Below are positions 12,746 to 20,386 of a DNA stretch of 24,049 nt, in pieces. The notes below the pieces were generated by a model. The model had not been told where the DNA came from. It saw only the letters and a program-made list of their open reading frames with translations, and did not search any database. Source of the stretch: a virus. The stretch is from positions 1 through 24,049 of the IMG/VR virus record IMGVR_UViG_3300022907_000096. One strand, 5' to 3'. Position 1 is the stretch's first letter, and every line of letters starts with the position of its first letter. A program made the position numbers and the translations under genes.

Positions 12746-13234
12746 CTACCCTTTCATTTTCTCAACAGCAGCGTCATAATCTTCTTGAGACACAATCCCT
12801 TCACGGAGAAGTTTCTCACGGTTGACCATATGTTTGGCCTGAATCTCTTCCTTCGATCCACCAAAGTAAGGTACACAATGACCTTCACGAATCATGATAT
12901 CAGTGACGGGAGTCCATCTATCTAGTTCTCCGTCATACACTTCGAAGTCACCAAGGATACGTCCAAACTTACCCTTCATGTCCTCACCGTGTTTATCTTC
13001 AGTGGTGATCAGTTTTGCACCGCCCTTCAACAGTTCCTTGAGACGTGCCTTTGCAGCCTCACCAAACAGGTCTTCTACTCTGTCACGGGTACGTGACTCA
13101 GGTGTATCAATGCCCATGATACGAACACGTTCGTCCTTGAGACAGATACCAAATCCCATATCGATATCCACATCGACGGTATCTCCGTCTACTATTTTGA
13201 TGATGTCTACATCATACTTGTTATGGTTAGGCAT
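12746..13234 (-). CDS. Staphylococcal-nuclease-like thermonuclease
   Basis: 162 residues from ATG 13234 (AAGGAG eight bases upstream); a longer in-frame form to 13261 is not favoured. The family pattern is visible: IVDGDTVDVDID (calcium aspartates), VRIMGIDTPES (catalytic Arg, Asp and Glu), FGEAAKARLKELL, and KFGRILGDFEV with the second catalytic arginine. A final helical part ends the protein. It would be a Ca2+-dependent nuclease cutting DNA or RNA. No signal peptide is seen, so it probably acts in the cytoplasm, for instance on host nucleic acid or in repair. Confidence 0.85.
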   Translation of the reverse strand: MPNHNKYDVDIIKIVDGDTVDVDIDMGFGICLKDERVRIMGIDTPESRTRDRVEDLFGEAAKARLKELLKGGAKLITTEDKHGEDMKGKFGRILGDFEVYDGELDRWTPVTDIMIREGHCVPYFGGSKEEIQAKHMVNREKLLREGIVSQEDYDAAVEKMKG

Positions 13235-13238
13235 TATA

Positions 13239-13448
13239 CTACTCCTTGAAGTACTTGTCAAGAACTTCTAAGATGTCGTCATACTCAGCCATCTTGTGAA
13301 GTTCAGTTTGAATTGAACCCAGCACATCGGGATGTTCTCCGATACCTGCGGGGTTGTTGAGATAAACATCTACGTTGTACCGATGTTTCTCAATGTTACC
13401 AGTGGCAAAATCACGAACCGCTTGGATCGCTCTCTGTCTCCTGTCCAT
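13239..13448 (-). CDS. Small hypothetical protein, 69 aa
   Basis: Start ATG 13448 (MDRRQRAIQAVRDFATGNI) with GAGGAAG upstream; 69 residues. It contains KHRYNVDVYLNNPAGIGEHPDVLGSIQTEL and ends in YDDILEVLDKYFKE, mostly helical. The 'VxVYLxNPxGIGEHxDVxxxIxxEL' phrase is one I associate with small cyanophage proteins of unknown role. The first 38 bases overlap the end of the spanin-like lipoprotein gene. Confidence 0.62.
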   Translation of the reverse strand: MDRRQRAIQAVRDFATGNIEKHRYNVDVYLNNPAGIGEHPDVLGSIQTELHKMAEYDDILEVLDKYFKE

Positions 13449-13854
13449 CTTTTTCTTCCTCATCGTTTGTGTTGATAGTACGGTAGTACACCACAACTTC
13501 TTTTAATTGGTTTATGTATCGACGAATTTCCTGCATGTTGTATGCCATCAACTCGTAGTCTCCAACGGACATTGCAACGAAGACCAACTGTCCTTCGTGT
13601 CTCTTCTTGATATCCTCAAGGAAGGTGTCAACGTTCTGATCTGATACCACATACCACTGAGGGTCTCTCAACTGAATCGCACGGGGCATGGTGGGGTGTG
13701 TGATCGGAATCTGTATTTCGACGGTTCGAATCTCTACCGGAATGGGAGCAGGCGGTTCTTTCTTACCCCAAGAGAAACCTAGAGAAGTACAACCACTAGT
13801 TATCGTCAATAGCGTCGATATCAGTAGTATCTTGCTCAATCGTTCTGAAAACAT
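13411..13854 (-). CDS. Outer-membrane spanin-like lipoprotein
   Basis: 147 residues from ATG 13854 (GGGG seven bases upstream; the GTG before it is an alternative). The N-terminus has a lysine/arginine start, a hydrophobic helix and a lipobox TSGC with Cys22 as the predicted lipidated residue, then a proline stretch (KKEPPAPIPVE). The rest is periplasmic. Its first 59 bases lie inside the end of the upstream membrane-coiled-coil gene in another frame, the arrangement of Rz/Rz1-type spanins, which fuse the inner and outer membranes at lysis. It is longer than Rz1. An ordinary phage lipoprotein remains possible. Confidence 0.58.
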   Translation of the reverse strand: MFSERLSKILLISTLLTITSGCTSLGFSWGKKEPPAPIPVEIRTVEIQIPITHPTMPRAIQLRDPQWYVVSDQNVDTFLEDIKKRHEGQLVFVAMSVGDYELMAYNMQEIRRYINQLKEVVVYYRTINTNDEEEKDGQETESDPSGS

Positions 13855-14203
13855 CACTTGTCCCCTTGTTAATTCTTGTTTCGATTAGACCAGGCTTTGC
13901 GGCCGCCAGTTTCGACAGATTGTGTCGAGCGAAGATTGCGAGGTAACGTTGTGCCTCTGCTTCAATCTCCTGATTACGAGTACTCATGGTGTTGAGTGCC
14001 TCTGTAGTCTTCTGCAGATTGTTCTGCAATGCTTCGATAGTACGGACTTGTTCCGCCTGTCGAGTTTCGAACGCAGTGATTACACCTGCCTGCGTCTGTA
14101 GTTGGGCATTAAGGTCTGCGATCTGTCCTTGTGTCGTTTGGAAGTAAATGTATCCAACTCCACCCATCGCAACGATAATGCCGAATAGTACTTTACTAAA
14201 CAT
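13796..14203 (-). CDS. Inner-membrane spanin-like protein
   Basis: 135 residues. MFSKVLFGIIVAMGGVGYIYF is a single N-terminal transmembrane segment, followed by a long periplasmic coiled coil (IADLNAQLQTQAGV, RTIEALQNNLQKTTEALN) and a tail, the layout of Rz-like i-spanins. The downstream lipoprotein starts within its last 59 bases, and the ATG overlaps the glycosyltransferase stop by 8 bases. Together they form a candidate two-component spanin for the last lysis step in a Gram-negative host. No endolysin or holin of known type is next to them. Confidence 0.6.
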   Translation of the reverse strand: MFSKVLFGIIVAMGGVGYIYFQTTQGQIADLNAQLQTQAGVITAFETRQAEQVRTIEALQNNLQKTTEALNTMSTRNQEIEAEAQRYLAIFARHNLSKLAAAKPGLIETRINKGTSDVFRTIEQDTTDIDAIDDN

Positions 14204-14852
14204 TACTCATTTGCTCCCTTATAACGTCTTTACCTTTTTGACCAGTGTGGTGAACAATTAACGGGTCTTTGACCGCAGTATTGTCCAAATAATCTAGTCG
14301 TAGTGTATTGTATTTATGCGGCAATGGTTCTATGATTGACATCTTCATAATCTCATCACCACCCATCATTGCATACAATGTCTCCTGATCACCCTGCCAA
14401 GGATCACTAATACACTGTTCTGCCCATGCACGGAGGATATTGGGTTTACCTTCCCAAACCACAACACCAGAGTTGTACCATGTACCGTAATCGCCACGTC
14501 TGCGAGTCCACGGTCTATCTTCCACCATACCAATCTTGAAAGGTACGGTCAGGTCAAAGATGTCGGAGATGTCTCCTAGAACTTCACAGTCAGTATCCAA
14601 CCAACAGACTTTGTGTGCTTCTTCACACGCACGTAACATCGCAGAAGGTTTCTTGAACCATCCGTCTGCCTGAGTGTGTAGTAGAATAGACTCACCAATC
14701 TCCTTGTCAACCCATTGACGCATCTCATCGGACATACCAAAGTCGATGACCTTCAATGGGGTCTTGTTGGTCTCACGAAAGTTGTCCCAAAACCAAGGGA
14801 GTTGCCATTCTGTGTTTACATCACATCCAGTGATGAATAACTTATCAATCAT
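14196..14852 (-). CDS. GT8-like glycosyltransferase
   Basis: 218 residues from ATG 14852 (GGAG just upstream; a longer open frame to 14942 overlaps the sulfotransferase gene and is rejected). VCWLDTDCEVL carries the DxD metal/nucleotide-sugar motif (D86, D88); GTWYNSGVVVW is the family's 'N-S/T-G-V' strand; LIVHHTGQKGK near the end is the H-x-x-G-x-K motif of GT8 enzymes. The enzyme would transfer a sugar from a nucleotide-sugar donor. The acceptor is unknown; cassette mates imply a surface glycan or a virion protein. The end overlaps the spanin gene. Confidence 0.74.
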   Translation of the reverse strand: MIDKLFITGCDVNTEWQLPWFWDNFRETNKTPLKVIDFGMSDEMRQWVDKEIGESILLHTQADGWFKKPSAMLRACEEAHKVCWLDTDCEVLGDISDIFDLTVPFKIGMVEDRPWTRRRGDYGTWYNSGVVVWEGKPNILRAWAEQCISDPWQGDQETLYAMMGGDEIMKMSIIEPLPHKYNTLRLDYLDNTAVKDPLIVHHTGQKGKDVIREQMSNV

Positions 14853-15471
14853 ATTCTCCGTATCCAAATTCATTAAAAGTTTCGGAATCAATCTCACGTA
14901 TTTCGGCAAGAAACTCCTTCGGGATGGACTCGTGTGCATCAACCAAGCTTGTGTCCACTCCCTGATAATTATATCTATAGGTATCTAATCTATTGGTAGT
15001 CTGGAATATAGGTTGTAACTTAACCGCAACTTCATTCACCAAATCTTCATGTCGAAGAATAATGTCACACCCCTTCCAGTAAATAGTTTGGGGTCTTCTG
15101 AAGGCTTGAATTTGATTAATGTTGCCGGGCCCTTCCCAAAATTTCCTAAAAGATATTTGATCCTTCCTTGCTTTGTCACGATTTATGTACCGCCAAAAAC
15201 TTAGGTATCTCATATAAGGGTGTCTAACTATACATACCGTCTTATCAATCTTAAACGGTTCACCGTTAATATGTAAAGACATCATCTTATCACGGGCATG
15301 GTGTTGTCTAAACTTATAACTATCCCACTCTGGTTTTTTGTTATCATAAAGCCAACCATTCAAGGAAGACCCACCCGTCCTTGGATTATGAATAAAACCA
15401 AGTGTACCGTGTTCTTTCATATCAATGATTTGAGAACCAGCAATCTTCTCAGGAGAGTTAATTTCCAACAT
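14845..15471 (-). CDS. Sulfotransferase family protein
   Basis: 208 residues. LGFIHNPRTGGSSL (about 24-37) is the 5'-phosphosulfate loop of the Sulfotransfer_2 type, and CIVRHPYMRYLSFWR (about 80-94) holds the arginine and serine of the 3'-phosphate site; the spacing between them is normal. It would move a sulfate from PAPS to a sugar or other hydroxyl. The start overlaps the end of the GT25-like gene by 14 bases and the end overlaps the GT8-like gene by 8. No PAPS synthesis gene is in the window, so PAPS would come from the host. Confidence 0.78.
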   Translation of the reverse strand: MLEINSPEKIAGSQIIDMKEHGTLGFIHNPRTGGSSLNGWLYDNKKPEWDSYKFRQHHARDKMMSLHINGEPFKIDKTVCIVRHPYMRYLSFWRYINRDKARKDQISFRKFWEGPGNINQIQAFRRPQTIYWKGCDIILRHEDLVNEVAVKLQPIFQTTNRLDTYRYNYQGVDTSLVDAHESIPKEFLAEIREIDSETFNEFGYGEYD

Positions 15472-16111
15472 TTAGAATCTCATAGTCTTGATTATAATTG
15501 TGTTTCGCAAGGCAACCACGTTCTACCTGAATTGTTGTAAAACTATCATCAGCCTTAGCAATGAATGGATAATGTTCTTGCAACCAAGAGAAAGTGTCCA
15601 TAGACAAAAACACGTCTGTCGGTTTCGCAAACACCTTTGCCTGTCTAATCAGTGACTCTGCGCCACGTGGATTTACCTGATATGCATGAGCGCCTGGAAA
15701 GTACCTCTTAGTAGTCAGTGGGCCTGTTCCAAGGTGTTGGGGTGTAATGAACTTACCATAACTAGGTTCACCGATATTCATACAACCCACAAATGGTTTG
15801 TTAGGAACGGGTTCAAGTAATACGGCATCATGTTCAAATATGGTGATGGGTGTATTCAATCGGATACACTTCTTCCACAAACTATAGTGAGATAGGAATG
15901 CAGAGAGACAGTTGAGGTAACGTGAGTACACCTCTTCGAACCCACGAGGATCGATACCCTCTCGTTCTGCAATCTTTTCAGGATCGTCATTTGGAGTTAC
16001 CGCATGGAATTTTTCAATGAAGGTGTTGTTCCTAACTCCAGAACGAATACAACGTTCCGCAGCTTCTACAGACTTTTCATTGTCCATGATAGTGATTACA
16101 TAGTTTTTCAT
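15458..16111 (-). CDS. GT25-like glycosyltransferase
   Basis: 217 residues. The GT25 pattern is clear: a YVITIMDNEKSVEAAERC start, LSHYSLWKKCI, then PITIFEHDAVLLEPVP with the E-x-D metal motif (E93, D95), and YQVNPRGAESLI, a typical downstream segment. LPS-type beta-galactosyl or glucosyl transfer is the family role. ATG 16111 shares ATGA with the co-chaperonin stop, so they are coupled. Confidence 0.78.
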   Translation of the reverse strand: MKNYVITIMDNEKSVEAAERCIRSGVRNNTFIEKFHAVTPNDDPEKIAEREGIDPRGFEEVYSRYLNCLSAFLSHYSLWKKCIRLNTPITIFEHDAVLLEPVPNKPFVGCMNIGEPSYGKFITPQHLGTGPLTTKRYFPGAHAYQVNPRGAESLIRQAKVFAKPTDVFLSMDTFSWLQEHYPFIAKADDSFTTIQVERGCLAKHNYNQDYEILNVGN

Positions 16112-16359
16112 TCACTTACCACGAGTTTTACGTGTTCATATTCTACCACACCACACTGCAGTCCGTCAAGTTCTACGGGTAGTGCTTTTGACCAGTCCAG
16201 ATAAACGATCTGTTCGGGTTTCAAAGGAACGTCTTCTGCAACCGCAATTACCACAGCGGGTTTCGAACCAGAAGGTTTAGTTGATAAAACTAGACCACTC
16301 TCGGTGGTCTGATCCATTTTGTGTTCTGTGAATAGAACACTGTTATTCAATACTTTCAT
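16108..16359 (-). CDS. GroES-like co-chaperonin
   Basis: 83 residues from ATG 16359 (AGG five bases upstream; a longer open frame to 16482 is a shadow of the upstream gene). The layout is that of GroES and T4 gp31: NSVLFTEHKM, a mobile-loop candidate DQTTESGLVLSTKP (compare E. coli SAGGIVL), a PAVVIAVAEDV strand, an EQIVYLDWSKALPVE barrel segment, and the end GVVEYEHVKLVV. It would cap host GroEL, possibly to admit the major capsid protein, as gp31 does for gp23. I know similar 'co-chaperonin' ORFs in marine T4-like phages. It is wedged with one-base and four-base junctions between two GT25-like genes. Confidence 0.72.
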   Translation of the reverse strand: MKVLNNSVLFTEHKMDQTTESGLVLSTKPSGSKPAVVIAVAEDVPLKPEQIVYLDWSKALPVELDGLQCGVVEYEHVKLVVSE

Positions 16360-16360
16360 A

Positions 16361-17305
16361 TTAACCTGTCGTCGATGAGGTTGTTCCCTGAACCACACTG
16401 TAATATGGCCAGCATGTCTGCATCCAAGGGAAGAACTGTTTGCACATAAGTGCGTCATTAGGCCACATACCAATCTCAGCAACTTTGTCCAAGAGTTTCT
16501 TTGCAGCCCACGGTTTAATGATATACGCAGAGTTTCCTGCGATACCTTGAGGTAGAGGATCGTCTCCGATCTGATCTACAGAGGGAACCTTATGGAACCC
16601 AAACTTACCAAATAATGCATTGTGATATACCGATGCTTTACGGGTTGCACCGATAGGAGAATTTAGTCCTAGAATACCGCCCGTGAAAGAACCTGTTGGT
16701 TGTTCTTTAACAACCTTAGACATATTCTCCCACTTTGTTTTTTCATCCCAATTGAGTACTTGCATCTCCTTAGTATCTTTCCATCTCTCCCACCACTGAT
16801 CTGTTAACATTAGGGGTCGGGGTGTAGAGACATCTTCCCACTTAAAAGGACGAATGAACAAAGCGTCTTGTTCTAAAACCATCATGGGTTCGTTTATGTC
16901 GATGCAATATTGCCACGCCCGCATGTGCGAGACCATACATGCAATAACCTTCTTGATATCATTCGCACGATATGCTTTGCGGTAGAGTCCTGTTCTCAAA
17001 TCAAGTCCATTGTCAGACTCATTGATAGGCCATGACCATTGCGCTTTCGTCACGTCACAGTAGGTGATAGACTCAAGTCCTCTCTGTGCAGTATTAGGTG
17101 TAGAGGCATCAAGAATAAGAGGATTGATGCGAGACCAAGTATATTCAATTGAATTTAACAAACGTCTAGTAACATGTGTCGCAGCTGCGTCACCAGTAAG
17201 TGAAATGATAACCGCCTTGATATAACGGTTACCTTCCAAATCTACTTGTGTGGGTTCGGGACTCTCAACTTTATTTGCCATTTCTATCGCTTCAACAACG
17301 TCCAT
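16361..17305 (-). CDS. GT25-like glycosyltransferase, larger form
   Basis: 314 residues from ATG 17305, one base after the upstream stop. It shares the GT25 plan: KAVIISLTGD strand, CMVSHMRAWQYCI, PMMVLEQDALFIRPF with the metal-binding acids, and GNSAYIIKPWAAKKLLDKV followed by PNDALMC near the end. About 80 extra residues between these regions (IRPFKWEDV through TGGILGLNS) set it apart from the 217-aa copy. Likely transfers a hexose to a glycan; donor and acceptor unknown. The first 27 residues of the longer open frame to 17386 are rejected because they lie entirely inside the neighbour. Confidence 0.72.
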   Translation of the reverse strand: MDVVEAIEMANKVESPEPTQVDLEGNRYIKAVIISLTGDAAATHVTRRLLNSIEYTWSRINPLILDASTPNTAQRGLESITYCDVTKAQWSWPINESDNGLDLRTGLYRKAYRANDIKKVIACMVSHMRAWQYCIDINEPMMVLEQDALFIRPFKWEDVSTPRPLMLTDQWWERWKDTKEMQVLNWDEKTKWENMSKVVKEQPTGSFTGGILGLNSPIGATRKASVYHNALFGKFGFHKVPSVDQIGDDPLPQGIAGNSAYIIKPWAAKKLLDKVAEIGMWPNDALMCKQFFPWMQTCWPYYSVVQGTTSSTTG

Positions 17306-17306
17306 A

Positions 17307-17999
17307 TCATATCCAGTAATTCTTCGTTGCTCCGGTATCGAAATCAAATCCCCAGTGATCAATGTCCTTCTTATACCAATCAGCAATGATTTGAATCGTC
17401 TTGTCGGTGTACATATCTTGATACGTACCTTTATGTAGGTTTGTCACATTGCGAGGTTCTGGATTGAACAATACACCAAAGTAATCCTTGACATCCTCAT
17501 TGTAGTTTTCAAATCGAAGGATGTCACATCTTACCTTACCATCTTTATCACAGACATGATCGTATGCCGGATACCAACCACGGACTGCACGATGCCACAT
17601 GTACTCTTCGCCACCCCACTTGTGACGTTCTTCCAGAAAGGCCTCAAACGAAGACACGTCTGCATAGTTCTTCTGACCGTAGACGTTGGAGTCTTTCTCC
17701 ACCTCAATAACTTTCTTTGCAAAGAAGTATCGGGATACCACACGAGACCAAGGGTTGCGAACAATCGCAAAGGCACGATAGTTATCACGAATCTCTGGTT
17801 TGACATCTCTCCACCGTGCGTGTTCGTAACCCATATCGTCGCCAGTCTGTCTCATCTTTTCTTCCAGACCTTTCGTGTACTCCCTGTTCTTGTGGTGATT
17901 GGGAGTACAAGGAATAATCATCTTACGCAGTTCTGCGTTGCGACGAATGGTCATACCCCCGTTCTTAGGGATATGAATGAACAACTTACTCGACACCAT
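17307..17999 (-). CDS. Sulfotransferase family protein
   Basis: 230 residues. LFIHIPKNGGMTIRR (6-20) is a textbook PAPS 5' loop (H-I-P-K-x-G-G), and IVRNPWSRVVSRYFF (79-93) the 3' site with R81 and S89. LRFENYNEDVKDYFG and a C-terminal YKKDIDHWGFDF are as in Sulfotransfer_2 proteins such as heparan/chondroitin-type enzymes. The start lies within the end of the methyltransferase gene (14-base overlap). Confidence 0.82.
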   Translation of the reverse strand: MVSSKLFIHIPKNGGMTIRRNAELRKMIIPCTPNHHKNREYTKGLEEKMRQTGDDMGYEHARWRDVKPEIRDNYRAFAIVRNPWSRVVSRYFFAKKVIEVEKDSNVYGQKNYADVSSFEAFLEERHKWGGEEYMWHRAVRGWYPAYDHVCDKDGKVRCDILRFENYNEDVKDYFGVLFNPEPRNVTNLHKGTYQDMYTDKTIQIIADWYKKDIDHWGFDFDTGATKNYWI

Positions 18000-18621
18000 A
18001 CTTAACTCTCAGAATGTAACCGTCCGGATATGCACCAGAACCAGCAACAGTTGTAGTACGGTAGTCATAGTGTTTAACGTCAAACTGTTCAACCGTATTC
18101 ATGAATCTAACATGTTCGGGCATACTGTAGAGTTGAGGTCTTGCATCCACCCACGGATGACTCTTCATTCTATCCAACATCCACACGTCTTCTATGAAGT
18201 ATGCACCGTCTTCCTTTAGAAACTGCATACAGTTTTCGAAGGTCAGTCTGTTTGCCTGAGGCCAGTGTGCACCATCATCGATGATGAAATCGAACTCAAC
18301 ATCACCCCACTCCTTTCTCATTTTCATAGGAAGAGAGGCATTCATACTGTCCGCTTTCAACCACTTGACACGTTCTTCCTTGAGGACATCGATATCATCC
18401 GGAGTGTGTCTCTCAAAAATATCGATTGTGTAAATAGTGGCATGAGGAAAATATTCGAGCCACGCCCAAGTACTCTCACCCCGAAAACAACCGATCTCAA
18501 GAATATTGAGTTGATCGTGTCGTCGGTCTGCCATATATGGCTCGTAACAACGGTCGTACTTGTGTTTCTTGGTGCCTTTGTCGCACTCATACTTGTCGAA
18601 TAATTCTCTTAACGTTCCCAT
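17986..18621 (-). CDS. Class I methyltransferase, Methyltransf_24 / TylF-like
   Basis: 211 residues. DKGTKKHKYDRCYEPYM followed by LNILEIGCFRGESTWAWLEYFP (SAM motif I, about 39-60), IYTIDIF (motif II acid), EFDFIIDDGAHWP (about 107-122, metal/catalytic acids) and FLKEDGAYFIEDV (motif for the C-terminal strand). This is the pattern of macrolide/rhamnosyl O-methyltransferases. O-methylation of a sugar is therefore likely. It overlaps the preceding methyltransferase gene by 13 bases. Confidence 0.8.
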   Translation of the reverse strand: MGTLRELFDKYECDKGTKKHKYDRCYEPYMADRRHDQLNILEIGCFRGESTWAWLEYFPHATIYTIDIFERHTPDDIDVLKEERVKWLKADSMNASLPMKMRKEWGDVEFDFIIDDGAHWPQANRLTFENCMQFLKEDGAYFIEDVWMLDRMKSHPWVDARPQLYSMPEHVRFMNTVEQFDVKHYDYRTTTVAGSGAYPDGYILRVKYGVE

Positions 18622-19160
18622 TTTACATACATCCTATTTCTGTCGGGCATAAACTCAGTCACTTCAAATCCCGTTTCTTCTGCTAACATGATGTGATCCT
18701 GTATTCTCCAATTGAAGAACGGAATCTCACCCACCCTATTGTTTCCATGATCTCTGTGGCCTGGATTGCATCTCCAATAGATGCGTGATCCTGTTTCCTT
18801 CAGTGAATCCGCCACACGATACACCTGTGTACGTACAAGTTCGATATCACCAAAGTTAATGCTACCTAGACAGAACGCAACATCATACTTCTTTTCGTAA
18901 ATCTCTGCAAGTTCATAGTCCTCTATTGCACAGACTTCATCAGCTCCAATATCAGTGATATCAATACCGTGAAGGCAGTGAATATGCCGCTTAAAAGGAT
19001 TAACTCCGCAGCCCACATCCAAGACTCGCTCATTTTCTTTGATTTCATCGATTAACCTAAATCCTGTCCAATAGTACTGATCCAAACCCGCAGTTCTTGA
19101 ACTGGGCCACGTATTAGTGAAGTAGTCCTTCAAGAAATCATAGTGTGGGTTTATAGACAT
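18609..19160 (-). CDS. Class I SAM-dependent methyltransferase
   Basis: 183 residues from ATG 19160 (MSINPHYDFLKDYF); the in-frame extension to 19205 is shadow. NERVLDVGCGVNPFKRHI (about 43-60) is SAM motif I, GIDITDIGADEVCAIEDYE the second part, and DVAFCLGSINFGD the motif II/III strand. EETGFEVTEF lies near the end. The small-molecule methyltransferase fold is certain, the substrate not. The start overlaps the upstream P-loop gene by 23 bases. Confidence 0.75.
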   Translation of the reverse strand: MSINPHYDFLKDYFTNTWPSSRTAGLDQYYWTGFRLIDEIKENERVLDVGCGVNPFKRHIHCLHGIDITDIGADEVCAIEDYELAEIYEKKYDVAFCLGSINFGDIELVRTQVYRVADSLKETGSRIYWRCNPGHRDHGNNRVGEIPFFNWRIQDHIMLAEETGFEVTEFMPDRNRMYVKWER

Positions 19161-19755
19161 AGACAACAACGTCCTTCTTCGCATAGGTGTCATTATTAAC
19201 TCCAAGAATTGATATATTAAATAGTTCTAGTAACTCATATAAGTCTCGGACTTTAGTTACCTTATCCTTGTTGTTATATATGAACCTCATGATACCAGAG
19301 TTTTGTTTCTGTATATGATCGAACATGTTGTCCATGTTCTGATACCACCAATAGTCGGGGTAGTCTATAGAGAAACCACCAGCTTCCTTCCACCACTCAA
19401 TACACTCATAGTCGTTTCGATAGACCATGATGATTGGGTATTTTTTAAAGTTGTCGATTTGACGTGAAAGGGTGTGTGATTTAATGAGACGAATCCCCTC
19501 TCCCTTTTCGGAGAAAGGTTTGTCCCATTCGCTTGGTTTGAAATCATACTCCATGCCAGGGTCAAAGTAAGCCCCACAATGGAGTTGACTGTAGTTGTGA
19601 TGGTAACTTCTTTCTTCGGTTTGATCTGAGATGTCAAAGTCTAAACTTTGATAGATCATATTGGCGACACCAGACCAACGAGAGCCTGGCGCACCTGTGA
19701 ATAGGATATACCTATTTTCTTTCAGACTTGGGTCTAAGACCTTTCCAGACTTCAT
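19138..19755 (-). CDS. Sulfotransferase-like P-loop protein, phage type
   Basis: 205 residues. ILFTGAPGSRWSGVANMIYQ (17-36) is a P-loop-like beginning, RLIKSH (89-94) and IIMVYRNDYECIEWW (108-122) sit where sulfotransferases hold the 'TH' loop and 3'-phosphate arginine. CGAYFDPGMEYDF in between is a phrase I recall from cyanophage proteins labelled sulfotransferase or hypothetical. Catalysis is unproven; the sequence departs from cellular families. Overlaps its upstream neighbour by 44 bases. Confidence 0.6.
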   Translation of the reverse strand: MKSGKVLDPSLKENRYILFTGAPGSRWSGVANMIYQSLDFDISDQTEERSYHHNYSQLHCGAYFDPGMEYDFKPSEWDKPFSEKGEGIRLIKSHTLSRQIDNFKKYPIIMVYRNDYECIEWWKEAGGFSIDYPDYWWYQNMDNMFDHIQKQNSGIMRFIYNNKDKVTKVRDLYELLELFNISILGVNNDTYAKKDVVVYVYKPTL

Positions 19756-20386
19756 TATCTAACCAGTGCTCCTCAACATATTTTACATATTTGTTATTTT
19801 GATCTTCTACTAGGATATCATACACTCTTGGGTTGTCGTAGTCAATAGGAAATCCTAGAATATTTCCCAAAGACTTTAAGTACATACATTTATGTAGGTA
19901 TAGAGTTTCGTGGGATAGAAACGCAAAATCACAGTTGTCCAGACAACGATAGTATGCCATCGCAGTGGGTAGGGTTATTTCATCCCTTACCCTTTCCTGT
20001 TGAAGACAGTTGATGTTACGGTCACGAGAGACGATACAAACAGTTACTCTATGACCCGCACTCTTCGCTTCATCAACGAACTCCTGAATGGCAGGAATTC
20101 TTTTCTCTCCGTCAAAGACAAATGGGACACTGACGTTTGCGACAACGTAGGTCTCTTTGATCTTCTCTAGGGTAGGAACGGTCAGTTCAGGGTTGACCCA
20201 ACATTCTGCGAAGGGTTCCTCATCACTCGGAATCCAATACTTCTCTCCAAAGTCCCAACCATAGACATGTTCGCTGAGACCAAGGATTTTACTGAATAGG
20301 TGATTACCAGAACCCTGTGGGCCTGTGACCAATAGAATGCGTTTTCCGATTGGTCTGTTTCTGTTATACTCGCTGTTGTCCGACAT
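19712..20386 (-). CDS. Sulfotransferase-like P-loop protein, phage type
   Basis: 224 residues. ILLVTGPQGSGNHLFSKIL (17-35) is a nucleotide-binding loop of the 'TGPQGSGNHL' type common in marine phages. IVSRDRNINCLQQERV (about 118-133) and AYYRCLDNCDFAFLSHE follow, with LFLSH-like strand and a C-terminal YVEEHWLDNEVW. It probably has the same fold as the next protein but is too diverged to align with confidence. The substrate is unknown; a PAPS-dependent or kinase activity is plausible. Confidence 0.58.
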   Translation of the reverse strand: MSDNSEYNRNRPIGKRILLVTGPQGSGNHLFSKILGLSEHVYGWDFGEKYWIPSDEEPFAECWVNPELTVPTLEKIKETYVVANVSVPFVFDGEKRIPAIQEFVDEAKSAGHRVTVCIVSRDRNINCLQQERVRDEITLPTAMAYYRCLDNCDFAFLSHETLYLHKCMYLKSLGNILGFPIDYDNPRVYDILVEDQNNKYVKYVEEHWLDNEVWKGLRPKSERK

